From Paguma larvata (Eukaryota > Chordata > Mammalia > Carnivora > Viverridae), in contig CM057839.1 of the NCBI GenBank assembly GCA_030068075.1, forward strand, positions 18,269,167 to 18,333,166: DNA of 64,000 nucleotides. Direction: 5' to 3'. This document shows, in pieces, positions 1-11,862 of this stretch. The notes beneath the pieces were generated by a model. The model was given only the letters and a program-made list of their open reading frames with translations. It did no database searches and was not told where the DNA came from. Both the position numbers and the translations under genes were made by a program. Numbering within the stretch: position 1 is the first letter of the stretch; the number at the start of each line of letters is the position of its first letter.

Positions 1-565
1 CCTGCCCAGGTCAGAAGCAATTCGGATGGAGGAATCAGGTAAGCAGAGATCAAAATATATAACCTTTCAAGACCAGCTATTGGACCTATGGTTAAGCCAC
101 TGGATTAAGGGACCAAAGCTGTGAAAATGGCAGGGAAGGACAAATCTATTCCTTATTGAGCAACCTGTTGACCTTTTCACTCTCTCCTCTCAAATTCCTC
201 TCAGAAAAAGAAATGTGAATTTGCAAAGTGAGAAATTTCAGAGCAGGTATTGGTCATAGGTTGCTCAGCCCTTCCCCTCTGGTTTGTCAGTCCAGCCTGC
301 CCGCAGCAAGCATGCCCTTCCGTTCTATAACCTATGGAGGGGCGCCCTCTGGTGGCAGTATGTGGTATTGTAACTCAGAGTAGCCATTGACTGGAGTGTA
401 ACTGAGTCTAAATGTGCTGAGTCTCTCCAATGGAAAGGCAAAGTGTTAGTAAGCCCACTTGGCTATAAGACCCAGATTTCCTAAACTCATCTGTATCAGT
501 AATAGGACAGAGTTTATATCCGTCTGCGTATTTATATCTCCATCTCTACCTGGCTTTCTATCTCT
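1..565. other. No recognisable feature
   Basis: I see no open frame with plausible coding character, no RNA gene and no repeat that I can assign with confidence. Base composition is mixed and the stretch looks like ordinary unique intergenic or intronic DNA ahead of the first SINE. Confidence 0.5.
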
Positions 566-577
566 AAAATCCTTCTA

Positions 578-810
578 GGGGCACCTGGGTGGCTCAGTCG
601 GTTAGGCGGTCCGACTTCAGCTCAGGTCATGATCTTGCGGTTTGTGAGTTCGAGCCCTGCGTCGGGCTCTGTGCTGACAGGTCAGAGCCTGGAGCCTGCT
701 TCGGATTCTGTGTCTCCCCATCTCTCTGCTCCTCCCCCGCTCATGCTCTGTCTCTGTCTCTCAATAATAAATTAAAATGTTAAAAAAAATTTTTAAATAA
801 AAAATAAAAT
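578..810 (+). mobile_element. Felid tRNA-derived SINE (CAN-SINE, SINEC_Fc type)
   Basis: The sequence opens with a GGGGCACCTGGGTGGCTCAG head (tRNA A-box region), continues through a B-box-like GGTTTGTGAGTTCGAG, a CTGACAGGTCAGAGCCTGG block and a CT-rich stretch, and ends in AATAAATTAAAATG plus an A-rich tail. Near-identical 12-bp direct repeats flank it (AAAATCCTTCTA at 566-577 and AAAATGCTTCTA at 811-822, one mismatch). Full length and fairly young. Confidence 0.93.
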
Positions 811-822
811 AAAATGCTTCTA

Positions 823-1655
823 ATCACAGATAGAATGGGTAAAGAAAGATCAGGTAGTAATTTTTATTGAGCACCTCAGCCCTGATTATATTCTCTAATA
901 ACCTACAAATAACAAGCAAACCTATATCCACTATGGAAGGTCTAAGCAACCTATGAAATATTATCTGAAAAAGAATCTTTCGACTCTGCCTCCATTGTTG
1001 TTATAAAATCTTAATAGAAGCTTCTCTTCCAAGGAAACAAAACAGGTGGAGCTTCTATATTATTATTTGAAAGAAACCAAGAAGGCCCTAAAAAATGAAT
1101 ATGAACATAGTTCCTAACCTTTGAAGTGTGGTGGTGTTTTGCTTTTATTTTAATACAAATATAGCCACAAGGAGTCATTACCTGATTCTTAAAGCTAGAC
1201 TGATTATATCGGATTAGTGTCTCTCTACAGGGGAAAATCTAGTAGGCACGAGAAAATTCTGTTTCTGGCGATGTAAGTGGTCATGGGAAAGGTCACAGAA
1301 AGGTAATAAGGAAATGCTGGAAATGTCTATCCCAAACTTTACAATTTGGTTCACTGGACGGTCCTAGCTTATCCGGTTCACTGCATAAGATTTTCCTTAT
1401 TACATGACAGATTTCAAAGTCATTTTGCACAAATGCGCCCTTTTCCACTGGGAGCACCAAAGACAGTGATTCTAAACAGTAAGCAACTATTGTGCAAGGA
1501 AGTCCAGGTTCTCACTGATACCTTTTTAACTCTGTTGGAATTTCCTTTAGTATATGTTAAATGAATTCTCATCCTAGTCCTCTCTGAAATTTTATATTGA
1601 GATCATGTCTTATTGTATCATTTAGACCTCAAGCTTACTCAGCTCATATTACAGG
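823..1655. other. No recognisable feature
   Basis: AT-rich sequence with several short open frames of no coding character. No repeat family or RNA could be assigned. Confidence 0.45.
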
Positions 1656-1659
1656 CAAG

Positions 1660-1822
1660 CCACTACTACAGGATGGGAAGAGTGTTAGGCTCACAGTTAT
1701 GAGGTCTGGGTTTCTGTCCTCTGGAAATCTGCCTTCTAGAAGTCTTAGTTTCCTCCTCTGTAAACAAAAGGGGGTCTGGACAAAATGATTCCTATAGGGC
1801 TCCCAGCTGGGACCTGCTTTAG
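1660..1822 (-). repeat. MIR (ancient mammalian SINE) fragment
   Basis: Read on the + strand the block contains a GGTCTGGGTTTCTGTCCTC-like segment, then AGTTTCCTCCTCTGTAAACA and a TGGACAAAATGATTCCTATAGGGCTC segment. This is the reverse complement of the MIR core and tail (GAGGAAACTGAGGC-type). It is heavily diverged, as expected for a pre-eutherian element. Confidence 0.75.
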
Positions 1823-2030
1823 TGGCAAACATAAATGATTTCTTTACACACAGATAATACCTAAGAAAATGACCACACTGATGATGCTTCCTGAGTTCAT
1901 TTTACAATCGATCGTCTCTAATTGCCGGAACACCTCTTCGATGGCTATGTCCTCGTCTCCACTTCAGATGTTAGAAGAGCATTGAGCCCATAATCAAACC
2001 TGAGTGCATTCCAACGTCCATTACAACCTT

Positions 2031-2167
2031 GCTACTCAAACTGTGCCAGATGGACCATCTGCTCATGACAAATGCAGAATCTTAGGTGCCAACTCTGACC
2101 TACTGAATCAGAATCGACATCTGAACAAGATCCCTATGGATTTGCAACGTTAATGTTTGACAACTAC
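2031..2167 (-). mobile_element. MER5-like hAT (Charlie) DNA transposon remnant
   Basis: The segment starts CTACTCAAACTGTG, contains GACCTACTGAATCAGAATC followed by AACAAGATCCCTATGGATTTG, and ends near AATGTTTGACAACTAC. This order matches a non-autonomous MER5A/B hAT element with decayed terminal inverted repeats (CAGTGGTTCTCAAA-type). Strand assignment is tentative. Confidence 0.65.
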
Positions 2168-2773
2168 AGAGTAGACGGTGCGACACTCTGAAATGAAAAG
2201 AGATGGGCTTAGCCACCATCTGTGTTACGTACTGATGAAGCAACTAAGACAGAGGAATTTAGCAACTTAAAAGTTATCAAAAAACTGATGTGTGGTAGAG
2301 CTGACAGCTAATCTTATCTGATTTCAGAGTCCGTGCTGTTTTCCCACACCGTATTATTTTCCAATTGTTATTATACATTCTACTGTGCTTCAACCGATAG
2401 ACAGATGTAAATGAGAGATACAGCTACATGATATGTACAACCTAATTGTAAAACAATGTGAATTATGACGCTCTAGTCTACACTGCCTTTCATCTGAGAC
2501 TAATTAAAACTACAGAGTGTCATTCTTTCATTTATTCATATTAATAAGCAGTGATAATTATTGAAAACTATTGTGATGACCTAATAGCAAAAATTAAATC
2601 CACAACTAGGACCAAGCAATTAAATAGGCTAAAACACATCTTAATAATTTACAATGTAATGAGATCACATTGCGGCAAAGTTTAGAATGCCGGAAACACT
2701 GCATTGCAAGAGCTGAGATATTATTAATACATAGAAACCATCAAAATAAGGTTATCTTCTTTCATTAAGAGAC
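2168..2773. other. No recognisable feature
   Basis: Strongly AT-rich, with no assignable repeat, gene or RNA. Confidence 0.45.
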
Positions 2774-2782
2774 ATTATCCTT

Positions 2783-2983
2783 CGGGCACCCAGGGGGCTC
2801 AGTTGGTTAAACGTCCGTCTCCGTCTCTGCTCAGGTCATGATCCAAGGGTTATGGGATCAAGTCCCCAGCCGAGTACGGAGTCAGCCTAAGATTATCTCT
2901 CTCTCTCTGTGTCACTCTCTCTCTCCCTCTGCCCCTCTCCTCTGCTCGCATGCTCTCTCTCTCCAAAAAAAAGAAAAAAGAAA
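2783..2983 (+). mobile_element. Older carnivore SINE (CAN-SINE)
   Basis: A diverged tRNA-like head (GGGCACCCAGGGGGCTCAGTTGG) leads to a GCTCAGGTCATGATCC motif, a CT-rich tract and an A-rich tail. The 9-bp direct repeat ATTATCCTT at 2774-2782 and 2984-2992 marks the target-site duplication. The body (GAGTCAGCCTAAGATTATCTC) differs from the young felid copies, so this is an older subfamily. Confidence 0.85.
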
Positions 2984-2992
2984 ATTATCCTT

Positions 2993-3835
2993 TTAATATG
3001 GTCCCTCATAGATGACAGAAAAAATATTAAAAAATCAATTACCTTATTTGAATTTATTAAAACTCTGTAAGTTGTGACTTAAGTAGAATTAAAAGACAAT
3101 GTTGGAGTGCTGAGCGCAGGTAGTTTCCTTTACAGCAGAAATAGAATTTCTGTATGACCAGTAAACATCGACTTATAGTAATTACTTAGAATTACATAAT
3201 ATATCGACGTTGAAGAATACTGTGAGGAGGAACATAATATTTTATTACACCTTTACATCATCTCCTCCAGAAGGCTGTACAGCATCTACTGCTACATGAA
3301 AATGTCCTTAGTCATTTTATGAAGTCACACTTTACAGAATTTAAATGATTCCAAGTAGACTAACTTGATTTGGCATTTTAAGTACCTGTTTCGAGATTCA
3401 ACCCAATCGCAGATCTCTCTAATATGGTACTTCTTTCACGCCAAGGAGAAGAATAAAATAATCTTATTTATTTATTCAAACATCATCTCTAAGATTACAA
3501 TTTTGTACTACAGATAAATTCCTTCCTAGATGTATCTGGAGAATGACAACTTAAATCTAAGATCTAACAGGGAAAATGAAAGGAAATCCTTCAAAAAAGA
3601 AACCAAAAAAAAAAAAAAATCGACTCCATCAGATTGTTTAAAGACATTAATTTACAATGTAGTTTTAGGCAGAGCTGACCAGCAGAAGAGTGGACAGAGT
3701 GGAAGGCAGGACTCCAGAAGTACATAGGGGCCCCGCAGGAAGATCGGCCTGAAGGCAGCTAAGTATTGGAGTACTGACCACAATATTTCACGCATGCAGG
3801 GAAGAGTTCGTGCTTACAAAGCCCTCTTCCAGAAA
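2993..3835. other. No recognisable feature
   Basis: AT-rich unassigned sequence. A lysine-rich 65-codon open frame near 3530-3727 runs through an A-run and has no coding signature. Confidence 0.45.
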
Positions 3836-3965
3836 GCAGTTATTTGATCTCCACGACAAACCTCTAAGTAGGTACATGAGGACGGTCCTATTGTATAAAT
3901 GGAGATTCAGAGAAAGTCAGTAACAGGCCCAAGACCCCATGATTGGCAAATCCCTGAACCTGTTC
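3836..3965 (+). repeat. MIR fragment
   Basis: Contains the MIR core order: a CTCCACGACAAACCTCTAAGTAGG segment, GGTCCTATTGTATAAATGGAGATTCAGAGAAAG, then AGTAACAGGCCCAAGACCCCAT. The CAGAGAAAGTCAGTAACAGG portion corresponds to the conserved MIR GAGGTTAAGTAACTTGCC segment. Confidence 0.72.
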
Positions 3966-5013
3966 CAAATCAGGTTTCCTGTTCTACTAAGACATAGCAC
4001 CTCTGTTTTAGAAATGTGCTGTTGACTTTATATATCAAACTGATACACGATGTTGATTTGTGTTCAAACGAGTATCCCTCCATACTGGTAACCTTAAAAT
4101 ACAAAATTTGAAGGGATCCCTTCCCACAAAGACAAGTCAAGGTTTCTTCTATCCCAAGAATTTGGACGAGAAAAGAAAATAGTCATAATACTACAGTCTT
4201 TTCTTAGGAAGTCAGTTATTATTTCACAGCAAAATATATTCACTTTGATATTAGTAGAGCTCTTAAGTGGTTACTGAGGTCATTACCACTTCAAAAACAC
4301 ACACTGAGTGAATAGAAAGACCTGTTTAAGATTGATTGAGAGTAACCTAATGGAAAGGAAAACTGGGGTTTGAAGGGAAGGATAACTAATATCTGTTACG
4401 TGTGCACGCTCCACAAGGCACTTTTTGGTGGGCTGATCAATGCACTACTATTTTCAATGACAACTTTATATGTCATATATATTTTATGAAGGATACACAG
4501 TGGGTTGTGATGAGAGTCTCCAACTCATTTTCCCTAAACACTGTAGCTAACGGAGTAGCTTGGGTTAAGTTGTAGGTACTTTAGAAGTCGTGTTCACACT
4601 TGTTCTCCCCAGTTTATGTTAGGATAAAGTACTTGCTTGATTCAAGGACTTTATTGTTCTGGGTTTTTAGCTTTTCAAGTTATATCTACAGTCTGGATAT
4701 ATTAAGTCTCTTCACTTCTTTTTATCCTATCTGTCAACTTTTCCACCCACCACCCAAACTACGTATCGCAATAGCTTAGGATATCTATATTTCCATACCC
4801 TTCCAGCTGAAAAAAGAAAAAAAAAGCTATACAAATTTAAATTTTTATTTTGACTTCATTTATAATATTTTGCTACATAAATTTTAATTGTTTCTCTTTC
4901 CTTTATTACATTCCAAGCATCCTGTCTGGTTTACCAGGTCTTTCCAACTCTGAGTCTATACATCCACAGTAGGCTACATTTTCTTATGGATTTTTATTGA
5001 TTACTTTTATGTT
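3966..5013. other. No recognisable feature
   Basis: AT-rich unassigned DNA running up to the L1 insertion site. The base of the upstream TSD copy lies at its right end. Confidence 0.45.
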
Positions 5014-5027
5014 GAAATAGTGTTTCT

Positions 5028-5841
5028 CGATGTTCAATGTCACTCATCATCAGGGAAATACAAATCAAAACCACACTGCGATACCACCTCACACCAGTCA
5101 GAGTGGCTAAAATGAACAAATCAGGAAACTATAGATGCTGGCGAGGATGTGGAGAAGTAGGCACCCTCCTACATTGTTGGTGGGAATGCAAACTGGTGCA
5201 GCCACTCTGGAAAACGGTGTGGAGGTTCCTCAAAAAAATGAAAATAGAGCTACCCTATGATCCAGCAATAGCCCTGCTAGGAATCTACCCAAGAGACACA
5301 GGATTGCTGATGCATAGGAGCACGTGTACCCCAATGTTCATAGCAGCACTTTCGACAATAGCCAAAACATGGAAAGAAACTAAGTGCCCATCAACTGACG
5401 AGTGGATAAAGAAGATGTGGTACATATATACGATGGACTACTATGTGGCAATGAGAAAAAATGAAATCTGGCCATGCGTAGCAACATGGATGGAACTGGA
5501 GGGTATTATGTTAAGTGAAATAAGTCAGTCAGAAAAAGACAGATACCATATGTTTCCACGAATAGGTGGACTTGGTGAGACTAAGCAAAAACCAGGGGGA
5601 AGGGAAGAGGGGAAAGAAAAAAAAGACACAGAGAGGGAGGGAGATAAAACATAAGAGACTCTCAAAGACTAAGAACAAACTGAGGGTGAGGGAGATGGGG
5701 GGGAGAGGGGGTGATGGGCATTAAAAAAGGGCACATGTTGGGATGAACACTGGGTGTTTTATGTAAACCAATTTGAAAATAAACTATTTTAAATTAAAAA
5801 AAAAAAATAAAAGACGTTAAAGAAAAAAAAAAAAAAGAAAA
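5028..5841 (+). mobile_element. Young 5'-truncated LINE-1 (3' end of ORF2 and 3' UTR)
   Basis: The perfect 14-bp direct repeat GAAATAGTGTTTCT (5014-5027 and 5842-5855) brackets an insert that starts inside ORF2 and ends in an A-rich tail. The L1 3' UTR is present: a G-rich polypurine tract at about 5679-5716, then the AACACTGGGTGTTTTATGTA segment and AAATAAACT. The tail is compound: an A-run, a short TAAAAGACGTTAAAG spacer, then a second A-run. The spacer could be a tiny 3' transduction or tail slippage. Confidence 0.93.
5037..5654 (+). pseudogene. LINE-1 ORF2 C-terminal fragment (205 codons, still open)
   Basis: This is the last about 205 codons of ORF2, truncated by the insertion but free of stops. 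It retains the C-terminal cysteine motif CWRGC...HCWWEC (CX3CX7HX4C) and the [15 protein letters not shown] segment typical of the end of L1 ORF2p. Hand comparison with the intact L1 at 31.3-36.8 kb shows about eight amino-acid differences over 205 residues, so the two copies belong to closely related young subfamilies. No endonuclease or reverse-transcriptase domain remains, so no retrotransposition activity is expected. Confidence 0.9.
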
Positions 5842-5855
5842 GAAATAGTGTTTCT

Positions 5856-7160
5856 TTACGCCATTAATCTCTCCAATATGTGCAGATTTGTGACCTTTCT
5901 TATTCCTAAGCATATATACTGCTGTTCTCTCTTTTTTTTTTCCAGTTCAGCAGGGTTTTATTGATTTTCTTGAATACTCAAAATAAATAGTTTTACTTTA
6001 TTTATCCTTTCTATTTCATTTTTATTACAGGACTTAAGGTTAGTATTTCCCTTTATCTATTTTTTGTTGTTGCTTTTCTTGTGATTTTAGAAAAAAAAAA
6101 AGCATAAAGTCCCTTTTTTGGGATCACTGACTAGCGTTATTCCTCACGTAGAGCTTTTGCTGAGCCGATTTGGTTTTATGTATATTCTCCTTCACAATGT
6201 TTTCAAAATAGTTTCTAATTTATAATTTTCATTTTAATTTCTGTTTGATCCATAATTAACTTAAGAGTATCGTTCTTAATTTCCAATAGTTGAGGAGGCC
6301 AGGGTTTATTACTAATCTTATTTTAATCCAACATGAAGTATAACATGTAACTTGGAGCAGTCCTGCCCTTTTTGCAAGTTGACCTCATTGTCAAATATAT
6401 GGTTAATTATGACTATTTCATAGATACATAATACATTTATATTTGAAAGTGTAAATTTCTACACATATATTTTATATGATGTTCATTGATATCATTCAAA
6501 TCCTCTATGTCCTCAATTATTTTGCCTACTAGATCTGACTCCAGAAGGCTGGTACTGTTAGCCCAAGGCCTGCCAACACTGAACCCAAATTTTTCACATC
6601 CAATTGTTTTATATGTAACCCAAACATGGAGATTTTTAGCCATTAACCCTAGGAAGATACACCCAACATTCGCTAGCCACAGATGAGCCTCAGGGGCTAT
6701 AAAATACCCCAAGCCTTTTTTCCCATTAGAATTATTTGACCCTTGAGCTCTCAGAGACTCTCTGCCATCTTCCTGAGTGACATCACCCACAAATCTAAGA
6801 GAGAGGACATATCCGCTCTTCCCTGCCCTTTTCCCCTTCTGGGTGGTGCCCTGCACCCTGGTCTCTGGAAAGGTCTCGTGCTGTGAGGGGACAGCCCTAG
6901 CTTATAAATCTATCAAACTGTCACCCAACTAAAGCTTGTCGAGTGCTACTGCCACCTCATGATCATATCATTTTCCTTGATCATGCCCCAAATCCCAGAA
7001 CTCACTACCCAGCTCCCACATTTAAGTGACATCATAAATTTAGTTCTAGTTTATTAATAGCTTTCCTTTAAACCTATTCTTTTTTATTAATCAATTTTTG
7101 ATATTTCAATTATCCATATTCCTTTTTCTTATTATTATCTATTTAGATGGACAGATGATA
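5856..7160. other. No recognisable feature
   Basis: Pyrimidine- and AT-rich DNA. Open frames of 66-139 codons lie in both strands around 6440-6860 but overlap each other, do not resemble any family I know and are probably chance. Confidence 0.4.
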
Positions 7161-7166
7161 GAAATA

Positions 7167-7210
7167 GGAAGGAAGGAAGGAAGGAAGGAAGGAAGGAAGG
7201 AAGGAAGGAA

Positions 7211-7302
<92 letters not shown>

Positions 7303-7318
7303 GAAGGAAGGAAGAAAG
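7167..7318. repeat. (GGAA)n / (GAAA)n purine tract
   Basis: About 150 bp of pure purine on the + strand: GGAA units to about 7211, GAAA units to about 7300, then GGAA/GAAA again. Low-complexity open frames across it (poly Glu-Arg-Lys and poly Phe-Leu-Ser) are artefacts of the repeat. Confidence 0.98.
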
Positions 7319-7744
7319 ATGTCAATTCATTACTCACCACTGAATCCTCTCGCCTCCCTCTTTCCCTAAAATTCTTGTATCTGGTACATTATTCTGTTGG
7401 AGTATGTTCTCAAACAATTCTCTCTCAAGAGGTACATAAATGATATAGTCTCTGAATCACTGAGTATCCACAATACTTTATCCTATCACCACTAACCTAA
7501 CAGGTGAATTATGTCTTCCCTGGGTATTGGACTCATGTGGTACAGTGCTTGTCTCTCTGTAAACTCAAACTGTCTTTCAAACTTCTATGTTCCAGAAGAG
7601 AATCGCAATCTCTCTGGATCCTTTTTTATTTTGAAAGTGTATCATTCCAGCCTACAAGCTTGTATAATTTCTCTTAATCTTTATAGTTCAGGAATTTTAC
7701 CAAGACTTACTGAGGTATGTGTCTTTACTCCTCAATCATGTCTA

Positions 7745-8470
7745 GTATTAATCAGGATTTTTTTTCCACTTTCACTGAGGTGTATCATTGATGACTACAT
7801 TTAAGGTGTGTAATATAATGTTTTGATATACATATACCTTGTGAAATGAGTACCACAATGGAAAACTAACGTGTCCACCAGCTCTCACAGTTACCTTGTG
7901 AGTGGTGAGCATACTTAAGATCCACTCTGCTAGCCAATTTCAAGTATACAATACAGTCTCACTAACTATAGTCACTATATTGTACATCAGGTTTCTAGAA
8001 CTTATGCATCTTATAACCAAACCATTGTAGCCTTTAACTATAATCTCTCCATTTTCTCCACCCCACTCCCAACCTCTGGTCCGCTGATAACCACACTTCT
8101 GTTCTCTGTTTCTAGCAGTTTGACTTTTTTAGATTCCACATCCAAGAGAGATCACACAGCATTTGTCTCTCCGACTTACTTCATGTGGCACTTGTCTCTG
8201 GCTTATTTGACTTAGTATAATGTCCTCTATGTTCATTTGTCATCACAAATGGCAGGATTTCCTTCTGTTTTAAGGCTGAATAACATTCTACTGTGTATGT
8301 GTGGTGCATACATAAAAATGTCCTTATCTTGGCTATTTTGAACAATGCAATGAACATGGAAGCACAGGTATCTCTTTGGGATAGTGACTTCATTTCCTTT
8401 GGATGTATGCCCAGAGGTGGGATTTTAATCTACACATTCAAGAACTCAGCTCAGGGAAGTTCTCTTCTAT
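7745..8470 (-). mobile_element. Old LINE-1 3' fragment, antisense
   Basis: The minus strand encodes a degenerate ORF2 C-terminus (TCASMFIALFKIAKI, then HHTYTVECYSALKQKEILPF) equivalent to the [13 protein letters not shown] ... [16 protein letters not shown] segment of modern copies. The + strand at 7780-7960 shows the antisense of an L1M-type 3' UTR (TATAATGTTTTGATATACATATACC). Divergence indicates an old insertion. Confidence 0.75.
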
Positions 8471-10195
8471 CTGCATATATTTAAATCATTGCTCCACTTA
8501 CATCTAAATCTTTTTCTTCTGATTCCTGATATTTACATATTAAGTCTCCTGAATCAACTCTCCCTGTTTCTTTATCTTACATTCATAATTTTCAAAGCGC
8601 TAGATTTGTGTTCACTGTTATGGATTATTTCTTCTACTATATCTTCGTAAGCATTAAATATGAATTCAACCCAGCCATCTTCATTTCATCGACTAAATAT
8701 ATTTTTTTTTATTTTAGGAAGTCTTTTTGTTTTTTGCCTATCTGATTTTACTTAAAATACTTATCCAAAGAAAAAGAGATAGAAATATAGAGAAATATAA
8801 TAGACAAGGTGAATCGATTCCAGCCTTTCTGTTTCGTTAGGTGCTGTCACTTTGGGCACTTCTATTTGTTCTTCTCTGTACTCTGGAATCTCTTTTGCAC
8901 CGATCCCTGGTTTTTTTCCTTACATGGTCATGAGCCTTGGGGCAAGTAAACAGCAGCAATAGTTGGAATGTTGGGAGAACAGGGCTCCCTGACCATTTGG
9001 GTCATTCTTGCCATTTAAAAAATCAATATCCTGACTAGGTACCTGGGAGAAACTTCTTTCCTGCTGGTCTCTTTTGTTTGAAAAATTGACAAAGGCTTGA
9101 AAAACCTGACAGAGACTTGCGAAATCTTAAGTGATTTAACAAAGAGTCTCCTCACATTAAGGTATCTAAAATATTTAAATTCATAGAAGCAGAGAGCAGA
9201 ATGATGCTTTCCAGAAATGGGGGAAGGGAGATAAATAGATATATCTACTTACAGCTATTATGGCAACGCTGGACACAGATCGATCTGGCTGTGGACATCT
9301 CTGCTATGGCAAACTTGTAGTCCCAGACCACGTCCTGGCCTGGAGACTCTCCAGAAATGTCAAACTATAAAATTTTCGTATTACAAATTTTTAAGCATAT
9401 ATGACTTGTCCTTTCGCGACTCAGCGGACCAACTGTGGGATGCAAAAGCCTCAAAGCAAACTAGTTATGCAGAGCAATAGCAATGCCCAGCAGCCAAGCC
9501 TATGAGACCAATTTCATCCCCTAGACCAATTTTCTCAGCATTAGCTACAAATAATTTTAAACACTGTAACAAAACAGGCTCACTAGCAAAAAGGTTTAGA
9601 AGACAAGGATAAATCTACAGGGCCAGCCAGTCAACATAGCCAGAGACGTCATAGTAATAAAGGAGCATATTTTTGGAAGACAGAGGAACGGTGAGTAACT
9701 AAGACCAATTTAGTGTATGTGCGATGTCAATACGGTAAGTGTATTTGACAGTTTACCAGACAAAGAAGCGGAACAGAAGGGCCTCTACACAGTGGTGATA
9801 AATAAAAATTGTAGCCCATCTTCATGGCTGCCCAAGGAGAAAACAATTTGAGGTCATTTGTCATTTTATCAAAACTCATGCATTAATAGACATGAAATCT
9901 ACACTATCATCTTCAATCATAAGCACAATAAAAGCCTGGAGACCCGTGTAATTTCATAATTAGATTATTCTGTTTATGTTAATACATATCTTTAGGGTAT
10001 CTCATTATATTTACAACTGGAAAATCTCTACAATGATATTATCATATTGAGTTTATTTGTCTCCTTTTGATTAAAAGTTGAAATAAATTACATAGTGATT
10101 TTAGAAATGAAAGAAGAGCCCCTGACAGTGGTATAGCCTGATTTGGACGAGAAGGTAGAAGGAAAACCATAGGAAAGAAGGGAGGGAAGAAATCA
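8471..10195. other. No recognisable feature
   Basis: Unassigned AT-rich sequence. A few short runs resemble decayed L1 near 8470-8700, but I cannot support a boundary or family. No gene is seen. Confidence 0.4.
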
Positions 10196-10395
10196 ATCAG
10201 TTATTAAGCACCCGCTGATTCACGGCATGGAATTAGCCAATTTATACCTATTATCTCAGTTAGTTCTTCTGATAATCCCTTTCCAGATATAAGCTTTCTC
10301 TCACCCATCAGGAAACTGAGACAAGAGAAATAACTCACTCAAGTGTTGCTTGTAGGTATGATGGCCATGAATGAATTAGTACAAGTTGAACACAG
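10196..10395 (+). repeat. MIR fragment
   Basis: Begins near TTATTAAGCACCCGCTG, continues through TATTATCTCAGTTAGTTCTTCTGATAATCC and CATCAGGAAACTGAGACAAGAG, and ends in AACTCACTCAAGTGTTGC. This is the MIR core order. Confidence 0.78.
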
Positions 10396-11222
10396 AAATA
10401 AGTTTCACGGGCAGAAAGTCCACACTGTACACAGATATGCACACACTTATGTTCATGTATGCATGAATACATTATATAAATATGTAAATACCTGCCACTG
10501 GGCATAAACATGTACAGGGATTAAAAAATTAAAAAAATTACACGTACAGGGATCAGCATAGACTTCTCTCTCAGTTGGAGAAAAACTCCAAAGCACAAAA
10601 CCTACAGGAATGAATGAGAATTTCACGCATTATTATCAAGTTCAGCACAACCTTCTTTCCGTCGTTCAATTTTTTCTGTGTGTGCGATTCCCAGGTCCTG
10701 TATTTTTCTACAGTTAATTTATGGCGTGGCTCCTGCAGGTCTGAATCATTCATTGAGAAATAAAGTGATACTTGACTAAGAGCCATGGAACCAATTAAAA
10801 TCCTTCCCAGCAACAGAAAGTAAATAAAAATCCTCTTACTGGTGTCGGACCAAGGCAAATTCTAATACAAGGGGGAAAAGTTGAAAAGAGCATCCTCTAA
10901 TTTTAGCAGCTGAAGTCAACAGTGGCTGTGGTGAGATTTCATGTTAAGATATATTACAGTGGCTTGTAGTCATTGTATAGGAGTTTGGGGGTCCACTCTA
11001 CACCTCATTAAGGTAATAAATGAATATGTCTTGGGCATGTTTTCGAAAGAATTAGAAACCCTTTATTTAAAAATACAGTTGCCATAGGAAAGGTAATTAA
11101 CCTTTCTCAAGTTAAATTTTTGAAATGTTATGCAGTTGATTATGTTCTTTCAAAATGATACAACTCTTACTTAATTTCCTCTTCTATTAAGTTATTGGTA
11201 ATAATCTAAGTGATTTTTTAGG
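10396..11222. other. No recognisable feature
   Basis: Unassigned. A minus-strand open frame (10571-10858) of 95 codons starts at TTG rather than ATG and has no family resemblance that I can name. Confidence 0.4.
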
Positions 11223-11225
11223 ATT

Positions 11226-11252
11226 TTTTTAATGTTTATTTTTGAAGGAGAG

Positions 11253-11284
<32 letters not shown>

Positions 11285-11484
11285 TGTGTGTGTGTGTGTG
11301 TGTGTGTATGTGTGTGTGTGCGCGCGGGGGAGGGGCAGAGAACAGAGGAGACACAGAATCCAAAGCAGGCTTCAGGCTCTGAGCTGTCAGCACAGAGCCC
11401 AACACAGGGCTCGAACTCAGGAACCATGATTCATGACCTGAGCCAAAGTTGGACACTTAAGCAACTGAGCCAACTAGGAGCCCC
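11226..11484 (-). mobile_element. Felid SINE, antisense, with expanded (GA)n/(GT)n
   Basis: From left to right the + strand shows the A-tail complement (TTTTTTTAATGTTTATTTTTGA), an expanded CT-region complement, then CAGGCTTCAGGCTCTGAGCTGTCAGCACAGAGCCC, ATGATTCATGACCTGAGCC and the head complement GCAACTGAGCCAACTAGGAGCCCC. The pyrimidine region has expanded into (GA)n at 11263-11282 and (GT)n at 11285-11320. Confidence 0.9.
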
Positions 11485-11654
11485 AATTTTGGGGGATTTT
11501 AAGTCAAGCGTTGTTTTATTTTTCTAAGTTAATTCTCTCTTCTTTCTAATATTCATCCAATCTTAAAATAGCTAAAACCCCCTGAGGAAAGAAAAAAAAA
11601 AAGTACTAAATATCCTATTTTCTCTAATCGCAGTGATAGCAATAAAAGTCCATT

Positions 11655-11862
11655 TTTATTTGTTTGTTTTACTGCATACCAGATACTTCGCTCTGTGCTT
11701 GATATAGATCATGAGGACTACTTCACGTAGTCCAAGAGACCTGTAGGTTACATATGAGTACTATTCCCATTTTACAAATGTGGAAACTGACGCTGAAGAA
11801 GCCTCGATGACTTGTCTAGTGTCACACAGCAGACCAGGTGGAGCTAGGCTTGGGTCCCAAGC
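11655..11862 (+). repeat. MIR fragment
   Basis: Long, well-preserved MIR: ACTGCATACCAGATACTTCGCTCTGTGCTTGATA, then CCCATTTTACAAATGTGGAAACTGACGC, then TGTCTAGTGTCACACAGCAGACCAGGTGGAGC. Among the best-preserved MIRs in the window. Confidence 0.88.

Noticed and set aside
587..660. tRNA-like A and B boxes in SINEs as possible tRNA genes
   Set aside because: They belong to SINE heads followed by a CT tract and A tail, cannot fold into a full cloverleaf with acceptor stem, and recur many times in the window.
6437..6856. 139-codon minus-strand frame
   Set aside because: Overlaps a 66-codon frame on the other strand; no motif, no repeat or family match, composition as in the surrounding non-coding DNA.
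7098..7343. Lys/Arg/Glu-rich open frame
   Set aside because: Pure translation of the GGAA/GAAA microsatellite.
10571..10858. 95-codon minus-strand open frame as a possible exon
   Set aside because: It opens at a TTG, has no recognisable domain, and no splice or homology evidence is visible.
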